Source of the DNA: Okeania sp. SIO3B5
GTDB taxonomy: Bacteria > Cyanobacteriota > Cyanobacteriia > Cyanobacteriales > Microcoleaceae
DNA: 40,392 bases
Direction: 5' to 3'
NCBI RefSeq assembly: GCF_010692555.1
Contig: NZ_JAAHHG010000042.1
Coordinates: 732 to 41,123, forward strand
The position numbers were made by a program, and so were the translations under genes. Of this stretch, positions 28,001 to 38,100 are shown in pieces. The notes under the pieces are model-generated. The model was given only the letters and a program-made list of their open reading frames with translations. It had not been told where the DNA came from and ran no database searches. Numbering within the stretch: the first letter of the stretch is position 1; each line of letters begins with the position of its first letter.

Positions 28001-28604
28001 CAAACGTTTAATTGCTTATGCTGTGCTAAAGCAACAGCCTGTTACTACTGAAAATCAGATAGAAGAACAAGATAAAATTAGCCAACTCGATCAGGACTTA
28101 AATTCTGTTTCTCAACAGTTGCGTAAGTACCTAAGGCAAAGACTACCAGAGTATATGGTTCCTTTTAAGTATGTTATTTTGGAAGCTTTCCCACTAACTG
28201 CTAATGGCAAAGTAGACCGTAAACGATTGCCAGAACCTCAAGTAGAAACTATGACCACAACTAAATATATACCACCTCAAACAAAAATAGAGCAACAAAT
28301 TACTGCTGTTTGGCGAGAGGTTCTTCAGATGGAAAAAGTCGGAATTCACGATATTTTCTTTGAGATAGGGGGCAATTCTGTACATATTATCCGAGTGCAT
28401 AGCAAATTGCAAGAACTATTGGGCATAGAACTAAAAGTAGTTGACTTATTTACTAACCCAACCGTTCATTCATTAAGCGAGTTTATTATTAATTGCGGTG
28501 CAGCAGAATTAAATAAACAGAGTAAAATTAGTTATGAGAAGCGTGTCAGTAAACGTCTCTCTAAGAAAAATGAAAGGGGTAATATTCGAAAAAAACTCCA
28601 TTAG
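25074..28604 (+). CDS. NRPS module Cy-A(Cys)-PCP, thiazoline-forming
   Basis: 1176 residues; AGGAG (25061-25065) is 8 bp before the ATG, which overlaps the previous stop (ATGA). N-terminal TubC-type beta-hairpin docking domain (1-55), heterocyclisation domain (80-520) with the Cy signature DMLILDGLS (D210, D215, S218) in place of HHxxxDG, A domain (540-1045; YTSGSTGLPKG), PCP (GGNSV, Ser1102). Pocket residues read from FDLSVYDIF (D732, L733, Y736), WNSVPP, VVMLSGDW and SLGGATEASIW give DLYNMSLIW(K), the classic cysteine code. It should condense Cys onto the polyketide and cyclise it to a thiazoline; no oxidase domain is present, so a thiazole is not expected from this subunit. The C-terminus is strongly basic (SKRLSKKNERGNIRKKLH), perhaps for contact with the next PKS, whose N-terminus is acidic. 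Confidence 0.96.
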   Translation: MKLTEILSQISSQNIKLWTEGDELKISAPKGTLTKEIRDLLSQNKLELVGLLRQKSSNISATSSWPTLIPAPEERYQPFPLNAIQQAYWIGRNGFFNLGNIATHVYIELDCENLNLERVNQAWMQLIEHHEMMRMVVLADGNQQILEQVPPYEIEVLDLSGESPQTIASELENIRNQMSHQVLPTNQWPLFDLRAARLNEQWCRLYIDIDMLILDGLSFYMLFEQWAQLYKEPESELPATEISFRDYVLAELALKDSPQYLRSQQYWFNRIDELPPAPEMPQAKITSAITNPRFKTYTSRLSTTNWQQLKHKARKADLSPSGVLLSAFAYILNYWSKSPKFTINLTIFNRLPLHPQVNELLGDFTSNILLAVDHSQAVPFISRAQKLQKLLWVDLEHRYINGVEVQRELHRRGRSQPMGVVFTSMLGFEYLVDERLGRRLGLDEFGEEVYKVGTTPQVWLDNVVAEKNGALIFNWYAVEALFPEGLIDKMFEAYCDLLQQLATSDEPWMETYFQLLPTAQLALQAQVNQTTQSLPEGLLHGLFVENVKVQGQEIAVISPQKSLTYEELYQRSHQLGHGLRKLEVKPNELVAVVMEKGWEQVVGVLGILMSGGAYLPIDPALPQERQWYLLEQAEVKQVLTQTHLKQSLSWPEGINCWSVDSEELAVENPTPLEPVQTPEDLAYVIYTSGSTGLPKGVMIDHRGAVNTILDINQRFEVRASDRVLALANLNFDLSVYDIFGVLGAGGTIVMPPPEAAKDPACWIELIETHQVTLWNSVPPLMQMLVEHLFGTSRVPVEGLRVVMLSGDWLPVDLPEKIQSLWPNVQVMSLGGATEASIWSIGYKIEKVDPNWKSIPYGKPLLNQRFYVLNELMEARPVWVPGQLYIGGVGLAKGYWKNEEKTKASFITHPVTQERLYKTGDLGRYLPDGNIEFLGREDFQIKINGYRVELGEIEAALKQFPGIKEAIVTTIGDSEQNKRLIAYAVLKQQPVTTENQIEEQDKISQLDQDLNSVSQQLRKYLRQRLPEYMVPFKYVILEAFPLTANGKVDRKRLPEPQVETMTTTKYIPPQTKIEQQITAVWREVLQMEKVGIHDIFFEIGGNSVHIIRVHSKLQELLGIELKVVDLFTNPTVHSLSEFIINCGAAELNKQSKISYEKRVSKRLSKKNERGNIRKKLH

Positions 28605-28780
28605 ACTTATCCAAAAATGCCGATTTTGAACGGCGGGGTAAGGGTTTTAGAACCTTTTTTGGAGATGTCTATTCTCAAAAATAAGTGCCAATAATGATAG
28701 GGTCTAAAAGTAAAAATCTAGCACTTAATTATTAGCGGTACTGCGTAAGTTCTGTATTAAACATAATTAAAGGTAATCAA
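28605..28780. other. Longest intergenic gap (176 bp); possible decayed mobile-element remnant
   Basis: No ORF. It holds one weak hairpin with a T-run (listed separately) and, at the right, CTGCGTAAGT (28741-28750). The reverse complement, ACTTACGCAG, resembles ends of small cyanobacterial intergenic repeats. The left side has ACTTATCCA (28605-28613), a partial match in inverted orientation, so the segment could be a decayed MITE-like insertion. No convincing -35/-10 pair was found. AAGG (28769-28772) is a plausible Shine-Dalgarno for the next gene. Confidence 0.35.
28640..28660 (+). terminator. Weak hairpin plus T-run, possible attenuator/terminator
   Basis: AAGG-G-TT pairs with AACCTT (six pairs with one bulged G, four-base loop), followed by a run of six T whose first bases join the stem. 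The stem is short for a strong intrinsic terminator. It lies between the Cys NRPS and the next PKS, so it could at most reduce read-through. Confidence 0.3.
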
Positions 28781-31700
28781 ATGAACCAACCAGAAGAAGA
28801 ACAACAATATCACAATAATGAAATTGCTATCATAGGGATGTCTGGACGTTTTCCAGGGGCAAGAAACCTGGAGGAGTTTTGGGATAATCTCAAGAAGGGT
28901 GTTGAATCTATCTCATTATTATCAGATAAACAGTTAAGAGAATCTGGCATTACACCAGAAATACTTAATGCTCCCAACTATCTAAAAGTTAATGGTACGG
29001 TTTCAGACATCGATATGTTTGATGCTAACTTTTTTCAGTATAGTCCTAAAGAAGCAATAGAAATAGACCCACAACAACGATTTTTTTTAGAGTGCGCCTG
29101 GGAAGCAATAGAAAGTAGTGGTTATAACCCAGAAAACTATGAAGGTTCAATTGGGGTTTATGCTGGTAGTGCAATGCCTAGCTATTTAATGTCTAATCTT
29201 GGAGGCCTAGATTTTCTTCTACTGGATCATCACTCCTTTACCCAAATGCTAGGTAATGACAAAGATTACTTAGCAACCCGCGTCGCTTACAAACTAAATC
29301 TTACCGGACCAGCGCTGAATGTTCAAACAGCTTGCTCCACTTCATTAGTTGCAGTACATTTAGCTTGTCAAAGTTTGCTCTATGGAGAATGTGATATGGC
29401 TCTGGCAGGTGGTGTTTCTATCCAAATCCCTCAAAATGTGGGATATTTACATCAGGAGGGATCTATCTCCTCCCAAGATGGTCATTGTCGGGCCTTTGAT
29501 GCCAGAAGTACCGGAACAGTATATGGTAATGGTGTGGGAGTTGTGTTACTTAAACCACTGCAAGATGCTATAGGGGATGGAGATTGTATTCATGCTGTAA
29601 TTAAGGGTTCGGCGATTAATAATGATGGTTTTTTGAAACAGAGTTATACTGCTCCCAGTGTGAATGGTCAAGCAGCGGTGATTTCTGAAGCTCAAGCTGT
29701 AGCTGATGTATCTCCAGAAACAATTACATATATAGAAGCTCATGGCACGGGGACGAAGTTAGGAGATCCTATTGAAATTGAAGCTTTAACAAAGGCTTTT
29801 TCAGAGCATACAGATAAAAAACAGTTTTGCGCCATAGGTTCCCTCAAAACAAATGTGGGGCATATGAATACGGCAGCAGGGGTGGGAGCATTGATCAAAA
29901 CGGTTTTGGCTCTCAAACATAATTTAATACCTCCGAGTTTACACTATGAGAAACCTAATCCCCAGATTAATTTTAGCGATAGTCCGTTTTACGTCAACAA
30001 TACTTTGTCTGAATGGAAACATAACGGCACTCCTCTACGAGCAGGAGTTAGTTCTTTTGGTGTAGGTGGTACCAATGCTCATGTAATTATAGAAGAAGCA
30101 CCTTCTCAAGTCAAAAGTCAGAACGTTATTGAACGTCCAATTCATCTATTAACTCTGTCAGCAAAAACAGAAAAGGCTTTAGAAGATTTAGTCAGTAATT
30201 ATCAAAATTATCTAGAAACTAATCCCGAATTAGAACTAGCAGATGTATGCTATACGGCCTCGACAGGCAGATCCCATTTTAATCATCGACTAGGAGTGAT
30301 TGCATCTGAGCCCACAGAATTAATAGACAAACTGCTGGGGTGGAAAACTCAGTCAGGATTAGTAGGAGTATTTTCAGGACAACCAAATAGTGAAAGTCTC
30401 AAAATAGCCTTTCTCTTCACAGGTCAAGGTTCCCAGTATATAAATATGGGAAGACAACTGTATGAACAAGCACCGACCTTCCGTCAAGCTCTAGAGCAAT
30501 GTGACCAAATTCTCCAACCCTATCTAGAAACATCTCTCTTAGAAATCATCTACCCCAAAGATGTACAAAAGTCAAGTCTTTTAGACCAAACAGCTTACAC
30601 CCAACCTGCCATATTTGCCCTGGAATACGCCCTCTTTAAATTATGGGATTCATGGGGAATCAAACCCAATGTAGTCATGGGTCACAGCGTCGGAGAATAT
30701 GTAGCAGCTTGTATTGCCGGAGTATTCAGCCTAGAAGATGGTCTCAAACTAATAGCCATGCGGGGACAGTTGATGCAAAAGTTACCCTCCGGTGGTGAGA
30801 TGGTATCTGTAATGGCATCAGAATCTCAGGTAACAGAGGCCATAAAAAAATATACTTCCCAAGTAACAATAGCAGCAGTTAACGGACCAGAAAGCATAGT
30901 AATTTCTGGTGAGAGTGGAGCCATAACAAGTATTTGTGCTATCCTAGAATCAGAAGGAATTAAGACAAAACAACTACAAGTATCCCATGGCTTCCACTCC
31001 CCATTAATGGAAGCAATGTTAACAGAATTTGAAGCAGTGGCCAAACAGGTCACCTATAATCAACCAAAAATACCACTAATATCAAATGTCACCGGTACTG
31101 AAGTAGGTGCAGAAATAACCACTGCTGAATATTGGGTGGGTCATGTGCGTCAACCAGTAAGATTTGCTCAGAGTATGAAAACTCTAGAAAAGCAAGGATA
31201 TGAAACATTCCTGGAAATTGGACCGAAACCAATATTGTTAGGCATGGGAAGGCAATGCGTAACAGAAGATGTGGGAGAATGGTTGCCATCATTGCGTCCA
31301 GGAGTGGATGAGTGGCAGCAAATGCTCTCAAGCTTAGGAAAATTGTATGTAAAAGGAGTAAAAATAGATTGGTCAGGGTTTGACTCTGATTATAGTCGTC
31401 AGAAAGTAGTATTGCCCACATATCGATTCCAACGAGAACGTTATTGGATAGAAACCAAAAAAGCCCAACTACTCAATTGGCGAAAAACCCAAAATCAACA
31501 TCCCCTACTCGGTGAAAAACTCCACCTAGCAGGAATAGAAAATCAAGACCGTTTTCAATCGTACCTAGCAGAAAAATCTCCAAGTTATCTCAGTGACCAC
31601 AGAGTATTTGAAAAAGCACTATTCCCAGCTACAGGGTATCTAGAAATAGCATACTCAGCAGCCAAAGAACTATTCAGTTCACCCCAAGTAACAGTAACAG

Positions 31701-34700
31701 ACGTATTCATAGTCAGAGGTTTAATTCTACCAGAAACAGAAACCAAAAGAATACAAACAGTCCTCACCCGCCAAGAAAATAATAACTATAAATTTGAAAT
31801 ATTCAGCACATCAGAAGCCGAAGAACAACAGAAACCCCAATGGACATTGCACATCCAAGGGAAAATATCCACTGACTCAGCTCCAACTCCAGAAGCCAAA
31901 ATCAACCTAGAAAAATACAAGAGTGAATGTAATCAAGTAATAGACATTAAAGAGCATTACAAATACTTTAGAAACAATGGAATTGACTATGGCAGCAGTT
32001 TCCAAGGAATCAAACAACTGTGGAAAGGTCAAGGAAAAGCCCTAGCCGAGGTCTGCTTAAGTGAAGAATTAACAACACAAGTAGTAGACTATCACATACA
32101 TCCAGCTCTATTAGACCTCTGCTTACAAATTACAATTCATACCAAACCAACAAAACCAACAGACAAAACATACCTACCAATAGGAATAGAAAAATGGAAA
32201 TTGTCTAAATCTCCAGGAACAAAAAGAGTTTGGGTGATAGCTGAAACCCCATCAGAAAGTAGCCTAATATCAAACACCAAACTGGTAGATGACGAAGGAA
32301 CAATACTGGCCGAACTGCAAGGACTCAGGGGAAGAGAAACAACAGTATCAGAACTCTTAAGAAGTCTACAACCAGACATCAATAATTGGTATTATCAAAT
32401 CAACTGGCAAACCCAACCCCTGGCCAGCCCAGCATCTAAACTTACCACCCAAAAATGGTTAATCTTAGCAGAAGATACTCAAGTGCAACTATTAAAAGCC
32501 CTAGAAAAAAAAGGTCATCAGTGCATTCAAGTATCACCAGGAAAAAAATATCAACAACTAGGACCACAAAAATATCAAATAAATCCTACCAGTAGCCAAG
32601 AATTTCAACAACTACTACAAGAAAATCAAGGAATAACAGGAATAGTACACCTATGGGGAATCAAAAAACTTGAAAACAAAGACAACCTAGAACTAGAAAC
32701 AATTCTTGCACAAAGTTGTGGCTCAGTGCTGCATCTAGTACAAGGAATTATCAAAAGTCAACCCGCCCAAAATCCCCAACTGTGGCTAATAACTCAAGGA
32801 ACCCAGAACGTACTCTCAAATACAGAAGTCATCAACCCAGAATACGGAAGTTTATGGTCACTAGGACAAGTTATCACCCTAGAACACCCAGAATTAAAGT
32901 GTAAACGCATCGACTATGACCCCAACATAGAACCGACTCAAATAGCCGAGTCCCTAGAAGCGGAACTATTATCACAAGAAGTAGAAGACCAAATAGCCAT
33001 ACGTCAAGGTCAACGTTACGTAGCCAGACTCGAACAAAAACAACAGGATGAGCAAGTCCAACCAGTGCAATTAAAACTGGCAGAATATGGAGTGATAGAC
33101 AACCTTACATGGCAGCCAATGCAGCGTCGTACTCCAGAAGCTGACGAAATAGAAATCAAAGTAGCCACAGTAGGATTAAACTTCAGAGACGTACTCAACG
33201 CCCTAGGATTACTTAAAGACTACTACGCCCAAAACTTAGGAATTACAAGTGCAGAGCAACTCAGATTCGGATTTGAATGTGCCGGAACAATATCCGCGGT
33301 AGGAGAAGAAGTATCACAGTGGCAGGTAGGAGACAAAGTGATAGCCACAATGGCGTCGGATGGGTTCAGTAGTTTTGTGACAACAAAAGCCACAAATATA
33401 ATCCCTCTACCGGAAAAAATGAGTTTCCCAGAAGCAGCGACCTTACCCCTAACCTTCTTGACTGCCTACTACGGGTTGCAGCACCTAGCTCTAATCCAAC
33501 CAGGAGAGCGGGTATTAATTCATGCAGCAGCAGGAGGTGTAGGACAAGCCGCAGTGCAAATAGCTCAACTAGCAGGAGCGGAAATCTTAGCCACAGCAAG
33601 TCCGAGTAAATGGGAATTTCTCAAATCCCTAGGAATTAAGCATGTGATGAACTCCCGCACCCTAGATTTTAGCCAAGAAATCATGGAGATCACAGGAGGA
33701 GAAGGAGTAGATGTAGTCCTCAATAGTCTCAATGGAGAGTACATACCCAAGAACTTGGAAGTATTAGCTCCAGGAGGCAGATTTGTGGAAATCGGCAAAA
33801 TCGGAATTTGGGAGACAGAGCAAGTCAAAGAAAAGCGACCAGATGTCAGTTACTATCCCTATGATTTAGGAGAAGTAGCCCAAGAACAACCAGGTTTAAT
33901 GGGTCAATTATTAGAGGAATTAACCAAGGAATGGAACCAAGGAAGACTCAAAGCCTTACCTTATAAAACTTTCTCCAGTACAGAAATTACGGCAGCCTTC
34001 CGATATATGCAGCAAGCCAAACATATAGGGAAGGTAGTGGTGGAAATGTCAGAAGTGAGCGCAACTCAAAAGTCAATCCAACCAGAAGCCAGTTATTTGA
34101 TTACAGGAGGTTTAGGAGCTTTAGGCTTAGTAGTAGCTCAATGGATGGTTAAGGAAGGAGCCAAACATATAGTATTAATGGGGCGTAGTGGTCCTGGTGA
34201 AACAGCACAAAAAAACATAGAGGAGTTAGAAGCGGCAGGAGCTAAGGTGAGTGTGTTGTTAGGGGATGTTTCTGTGCCAGAGGATGTGGAGGAAATTTTC
34301 CAGCAGATGGGAGAGTCATTACCCCCACTCAAAGGTGTAATTCATACGGCCGGGGTATTGGATGATGGGTTACTGCAAAACATGAGTTGGCAGCAGTTTA
34401 CTAAGGTTATGGCTCCCAAGGTGCAGGGTACTTGGTATTTGCATCAGCAAACCCAGGAATTAGAATTAGATTTCTTTGTTTGTTTCTCGTCTATAGCTTC
34501 AATGTTAGGGAATTCAGGTCAAGGAAATTATGCAGCAGCTAATGGGTTTATGGACACGTTAGCTAGTTATCGTCGTGGTATGGGTTTACCAGGATTAAGT
34601 ATTAATTGGGGAGCGTGGGCAAAAGGAGGAATGGCAGCGCGTTTAGGGACTCAGCATCAGAGTCGTATGGAAAGTAGTGGAATGAGAACAATTCAGCCAG

Positions 34701-35191
34701 AGGAAGGGATGGTGGCATTGGAAAACTTGTTATCAAGGTCTCAAAGCCAAGTAGGAGTGTTTCCGGTGAATTGGTCACAGTTTTGGACACAAGTACCTGG
34801 TGTGGAGAAAATGCCATTGTTGTCAGGGTTGCTTTCAACTAAACCATCACTGCCTCAAAAATCAGGGTTTTTAGAACAATTAAAATTAGTTTCCTTCATG
34901 GAAGGAGAAAAGATATTAATTTCTTATCTCCAAAATGAAGTAGCTCGAGTATTAGGTATTAAAAATCATCTAGATATACACAAACCTTTAATTGAAATGG
35001 GATTGGACTCTTTAATGTCAATCGAGCTAAGACATAAAATTAAAAATGAGCTAGGAGTGGATGTTCCAATGACAAAATTTATCGAAGGAATCACCATTGC
35101 TGCTCTCTCAAATCAACTAAATCAACAACTGAATCAAAGCGATAGCACAGATAATATTAAAGAAAATAACTGGATAGAGGTAGACCTATGA
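28781..35191 (+). CDS. PKS module KS-AT-DH-ER-KR-ACP (fully reducing)
   Basis: 2136 residues. Short acidic N-terminus (MNQPEEEQQ), KS (12-433; QTACSTS, Cys185), AT (440-887; GHSVG Ser636; HGFHS at 736-740 where the other three ATs have HAFHS), DH (900-1195; His940, Asp1112, motif Gly replaced by Glu944), structural KR (1200-1420), ER (1425-1758; IHAAAGGVGQAA), KR (1769-2005; [16 protein letters not shown] intact), ACP (GLDSL, Ser2077), tail ending NWIEVDL. There is no methyltransferase between DH and KR. It follows the Cys NRPS, so it should extend the thiazoline-bearing cysteine with a fully reduced two-carbon unit, making a gamma-amino-acid-like segment. The stop overlaps the next NRPS start (ATGA). 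The AT is most likely malonyl-specific, though the Ala to Gly change is unusual. Confidence 0.95.
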   Translation: MNQPEEEQQYHNNEIAIIGMSGRFPGARNLEEFWDNLKKGVESISLLSDKQLRESGITPEILNAPNYLKVNGTVSDIDMFDANFFQYSPKEAIEIDPQQRFFLECAWEAIESSGYNPENYEGSIGVYAGSAMPSYLMSNLGGLDFLLLDHHSFTQMLGNDKDYLATRVAYKLNLTGPALNVQTACSTSLVAVHLACQSLLYGECDMALAGGVSIQIPQNVGYLHQEGSISSQDGHCRAFDARSTGTVYGNGVGVVLLKPLQDAIGDGDCIHAVIKGSAINNDGFLKQSYTAPSVNGQAAVISEAQAVADVSPETITYIEAHGTGTKLGDPIEIEALTKAFSEHTDKKQFCAIGSLKTNVGHMNTAAGVGALIKTVLALKHNLIPPSLHYEKPNPQINFSDSPFYVNNTLSEWKHNGTPLRAGVSSFGVGGTNAHVIIEEAPSQVKSQNVIERPIHLLTLSAKTEKALEDLVSNYQNYLETNPELELADVCYTASTGRSHFNHRLGVIASEPTELIDKLLGWKTQSGLVGVFSGQPNSESLKIAFLFTGQGSQYINMGRQLYEQAPTFRQALEQCDQILQPYLETSLLEIIYPKDVQKSSLLDQTAYTQPAIFALEYALFKLWDSWGIKPNVVMGHSVGEYVAACIAGVFSLEDGLKLIAMRGQLMQKLPSGGEMVSVMASESQVTEAIKKYTSQVTIAAVNGPESIVISGESGAITSICAILESEGIKTKQLQVSHGFHSPLMEAMLTEFEAVAKQVTYNQPKIPLISNVTGTEVGAEITTAEYWVGHVRQPVRFAQSMKTLEKQGYETFLEIGPKPILLGMGRQCVTEDVGEWLPSLRPGVDEWQQMLSSLGKLYVKGVKIDWSGFDSDYSRQKVVLPTYRFQRERYWIETKKAQLLNWRKTQNQHPLLGEKLHLAGIENQDRFQSYLAEKSPSYLSDHRVFEKALFPATGYLEIAYSAAKELFSSPQVTVTDVFIVRGLILPETETKRIQTVLTRQENNNYKFEIFSTSEAEEQQKPQWTLHIQGKISTDSAPTPEAKINLEKYKSECNQVIDIKEHYKYFRNNGIDYGSSFQGIKQLWKGQGKALAEVCLSEELTTQVVDYHIHPALLDLCLQITIHTKPTKPTDKTYLPIGIEKWKLSKSPGTKRVWVIAETPSESSLISNTKLVDDEGTILAELQGLRGRETTVSELLRSLQPDINNWYYQINWQTQPLASPASKLTTQKWLILAEDTQVQLLKALEKKGHQCIQVSPGKKYQQLGPQKYQINPTSSQEFQQLLQENQGITGIVHLWGIKKLENKDNLELETILAQSCGSVLHLVQGIIKSQPAQNPQLWLITQGTQNVLSNTEVINPEYGSLWSLGQVITLEHPELKCKRIDYDPNIEPTQIAESLEAELLSQEVEDQIAIRQGQRYVARLEQKQQDEQVQPVQLKLAEYGVIDNLTWQPMQRRTPEADEIEIKVATVGLNFRDVLNALGLLKDYYAQNLGITSAEQLRFGFECAGTISAVGEEVSQWQVGDKVIATMASDGFSSFVTTKATNIIPLPEKMSFPEAATLPLTFLTAYYGLQHLALIQPGERVLIHAAAGGVGQAAVQIAQLAGAEILATASPSKWEFLKSLGIKHVMNSRTLDFSQEIMEITGGEGVDVVLNSLNGEYIPKNLEVLAPGGRFVEIGKIGIWETEQVKEKRPDVSYYPYDLGEVAQEQPGLMGQLLEELTKEWNQGRLKALPYKTFSSTEITAAFRYMQQAKHIGKVVVEMSEVSATQKSIQPEASYLITGGLGALGLVVAQWMVKEGAKHIVLMGRSGPGETAQKNIEELEAAGAKVSVLLGDVSVPEDVEEIFQQMGESLPPLKGVIHTAGVLDDGLLQNMSWQQFTKVMAPKVQGTWYLHQQTQELELDFFVCFSSIASMLGNSGQGNYAAANGFMDTLASYRRGMGLPGLSINWGAWAKGGMAARLGTQHQSRMESSGMRTIQPEEGMVALENLLSRSQSQVGVFPVNWSQFWTQVPGVEKMPLLSGLLSTKPSLPQKSGFLEQLKLVSFMEGEKILISYLQNEVARVLGIKNHLDIHKPLIEMGLDSLMSIELRHKIKNELGVDVPMTKFIEGITIAALSNQLNQQLNQSDSTDNIKENNWIEVDL
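30095..31445 (+). repeat. AT domain block 4 of 4
   Basis: Near-identical in long stretches to blocks 1 and 3, but the specificity motif is HGFHSPLMEAML. Ends in PTYRFQRERYW. Confidence 0.8.
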
Positions 35192-38100
35192 ACTTAATTG
35201 AATTCTTACAAGACCTTTCCCTCAAAGGGGTAAAATTATGGACTGATGGAGGAAAGTTAAGAACTGGAGGTTCCCAAGAAGTACTGACAACTGATGTTAT
35301 TGCCCAACTAAAGCAGTACAAATCAGAAATATTACGGTTACTAAAGGAAAATCCAGATATATGCCAAGTTTATCCCCTGTCTTATGGTCAAAAAGGTCTC
35401 TGGTTTTTGTGGCAGCTATCACCCCAGAGCCATAATTATAATCTGTCATTTGCGATTAGGATCTACTCCAAAGTAGATATAACTATTTGGCAACAAGTTT
35501 TTCAAGCTCTAAGGGAAAGGCATCCGTTGCTACGGAGTACATTCCCGAATTTGGGCGAACAACCAATCCAACAAATACATCAACATCAAGAGTTAGACTT
35601 CTTACAGATAGATGCTTCTAGTTGGAGTGAAGAGGAGTTAAATAAAAAGGTAGTTGCAGCTCACAGATATCCTTTTAACCTAGAAACAGAACAAGTGATG
35701 CGAGTTAGGTGGTTCACTTGCTCGGAAGCAAACCATATTATGTTACTGACAATACACCACATTGTTTTAGATGGTTGGTCATACAACTTAATTGCTCAAG
35801 AGCTGCCACAACTGTACGAATCTCAACTAAATGGGCTTGAGGTATCCCTACCACCACTACAGTATTCTTATCAAGATTATGTTAGTTGGCGACAGGAGTT
35901 AGTAGAAGGACCAGAAGGAGAACAACTATGGAGCTATTGGCAACAAAAATTGGGCGGAGAATTACCTGTATTGAATTTGCCCACAGATAGACCACGACCT
36001 CCTATACAGACTGATAATGGTGGCAGCTACTCCTTCAAGTTATCTCAAAAGCTGACTGAACAACTAAAGGAACTAGCTAAAACAGAGAGAGCAACTCTTT
36101 ATATGACTCTGTTGGCTGCTTTTGAAGTGCTTCTGTATCGTTACACAGGTCAAGAGGATATCTTGGTAGGATCGCCTACATATGGTGGTAGGACTAAAGA
36201 GGAGTTTGCCTCTATTGTTGGTTACTTCGTTGACGCAGTAGTGATGAGGGCAGATTTGTCAGGGAGTCTCTCTTTTAGAGATTTTCTATCTCAAGTCCGC
36301 CAAACAGTCATGGAAGCGTTAGCTCATCAAGATTATCCCTTTGCTTTATTGGTAGAGAAGTTAAAGGTAGAACGTGACTCCAGTCGTTCCCCTCTTTTTC
36401 AGGCTTGCTTTCTACTGCAAAAATTCCTGGAATCTCAAGATCAAGCAAAGGTGTTTTTTAGCACGGAAAAAACCTTGATGAAATGGGCCGGACTTGAAGT
36501 AGAAGCATTTTTACTAGATCAATATGAAGGTCAATATGATTTATTACTGGAAATGTTTGAAGAGGACTCATCTATGGTTGGGTTCTTAAAATACAATGCT
36601 GACCTATTTGACGAGCAAACTATTGCTCGAATGGTTGGTCATTTCCAGAACTTATTAGAAGGGATAGTGAACGATCCGCAGCAGAGAGTAACAGCACTAC
36701 CATTAATGACAGAGCCAGAGCTAGACCAAATACTGGTGGAGTGGAACAATACTAAAACAGATTATCCCAAAGATAAATGTATCCATCAGTTATTTGAGGA
36801 GCAGGTAGAAAACAACCCAGATGCAGTAGCAGTAGTATTTGAACAACAAAAGCTGACCTATTCCCAATTAAACAGCAAAGCCAATCAACTAGCCCATTAC
36901 TTGCAAAAATTGGGAGTCAAACCAGAAACCCTAGTGGGAATATGTGTAGAGCGCTCAGTGGAGATGGTAGTAGGAATACTCGCCATACTCAAAGCCGGAG
37001 GAGCTTATGTGCCATTAGACCCGAACTATCCCCAAGAACGCCTAGAATATATGTTCGCTGACTCTCAAGTGTCAGTGTTACTAACTCAAGAACAATTATT
37101 AGCTCAACTCCCCCAACATCAAGCCCAAGTAGTTTTTCTAGATAGAGATTGGGAAAAAATAGCAACTGAAACAGCAGAAAAAGTAGAGAGTGAAGTCAGC
37201 CCCCAAAATTTAGCTTATGTAATTTATACGTCAGGTTCCACAGGTAAACCGAAAGGAGTCTTAGTAGAACACAAAGGACTGTGTAATCTGGCTACAGTTC
37301 AAGTTCAAGCATTTCAAGTCAACTCAAACAGCAGAGTCGTTCAGTTCGCATCATTAAGTTTTGATGCCTCCATCTCGGAAATAGTCATGGCTTTAGGTTC
37401 AGGAGCCAGTTTGTATCTGGGCAGCCGAAATACCTTAATGCCTGGAGTGGGTATGAGTCAGTGGTTGCACAACAACAAAATTACCCATATCACCATACCC
37501 CCCTCAGCTCTGGCAGTGATGCCCAAAGAGGAATTACCTGATTTAAAGACCATAGTGGTAGCAGGAGAAGCTTGCCCACCAGAGCTAATATCTCAGTGGT
37601 CTGTGGGGCGACAATTTGTGAACGCTTACGGACCAACAGAATCAACAGTATGTGCTACCATGGCCGAATGCTCGCCAGAGTCTTCTGTGCCATCCATAGG
37701 TAGGGCGATCGGCAATACTCAAATTTACATCCTAGACAGAAATTTACAACCAGTCCCCATCGGAGTACCTGGTGAAATTTATATCGGTGGTGTTGGTGTA
37801 GCTCGTGGCTATCTTAACCAACCTCAATTAACACAGGAAAAATTTATTTCCCATCCTTTGAGGAATTTAACCGAGGAGAGGCTTTACAAAACAGGAGATT
37901 CAGCTCGTTACTTACCGGATGGCAATATTGAGTTTCTTGGTCGTATAGATAATCAGGTGAAGATACGAGGTTTCCGAATTGAACCTGGAGAAATTGAATC
38001 AATGCTCACGAGGCATCCCCAAGTCCAACAAGCTGTAGTAATTGACAGGGAAGATACTCCAGGAAACAATCGGTTGGTAGCATATTTTGTTCCCGAACCA

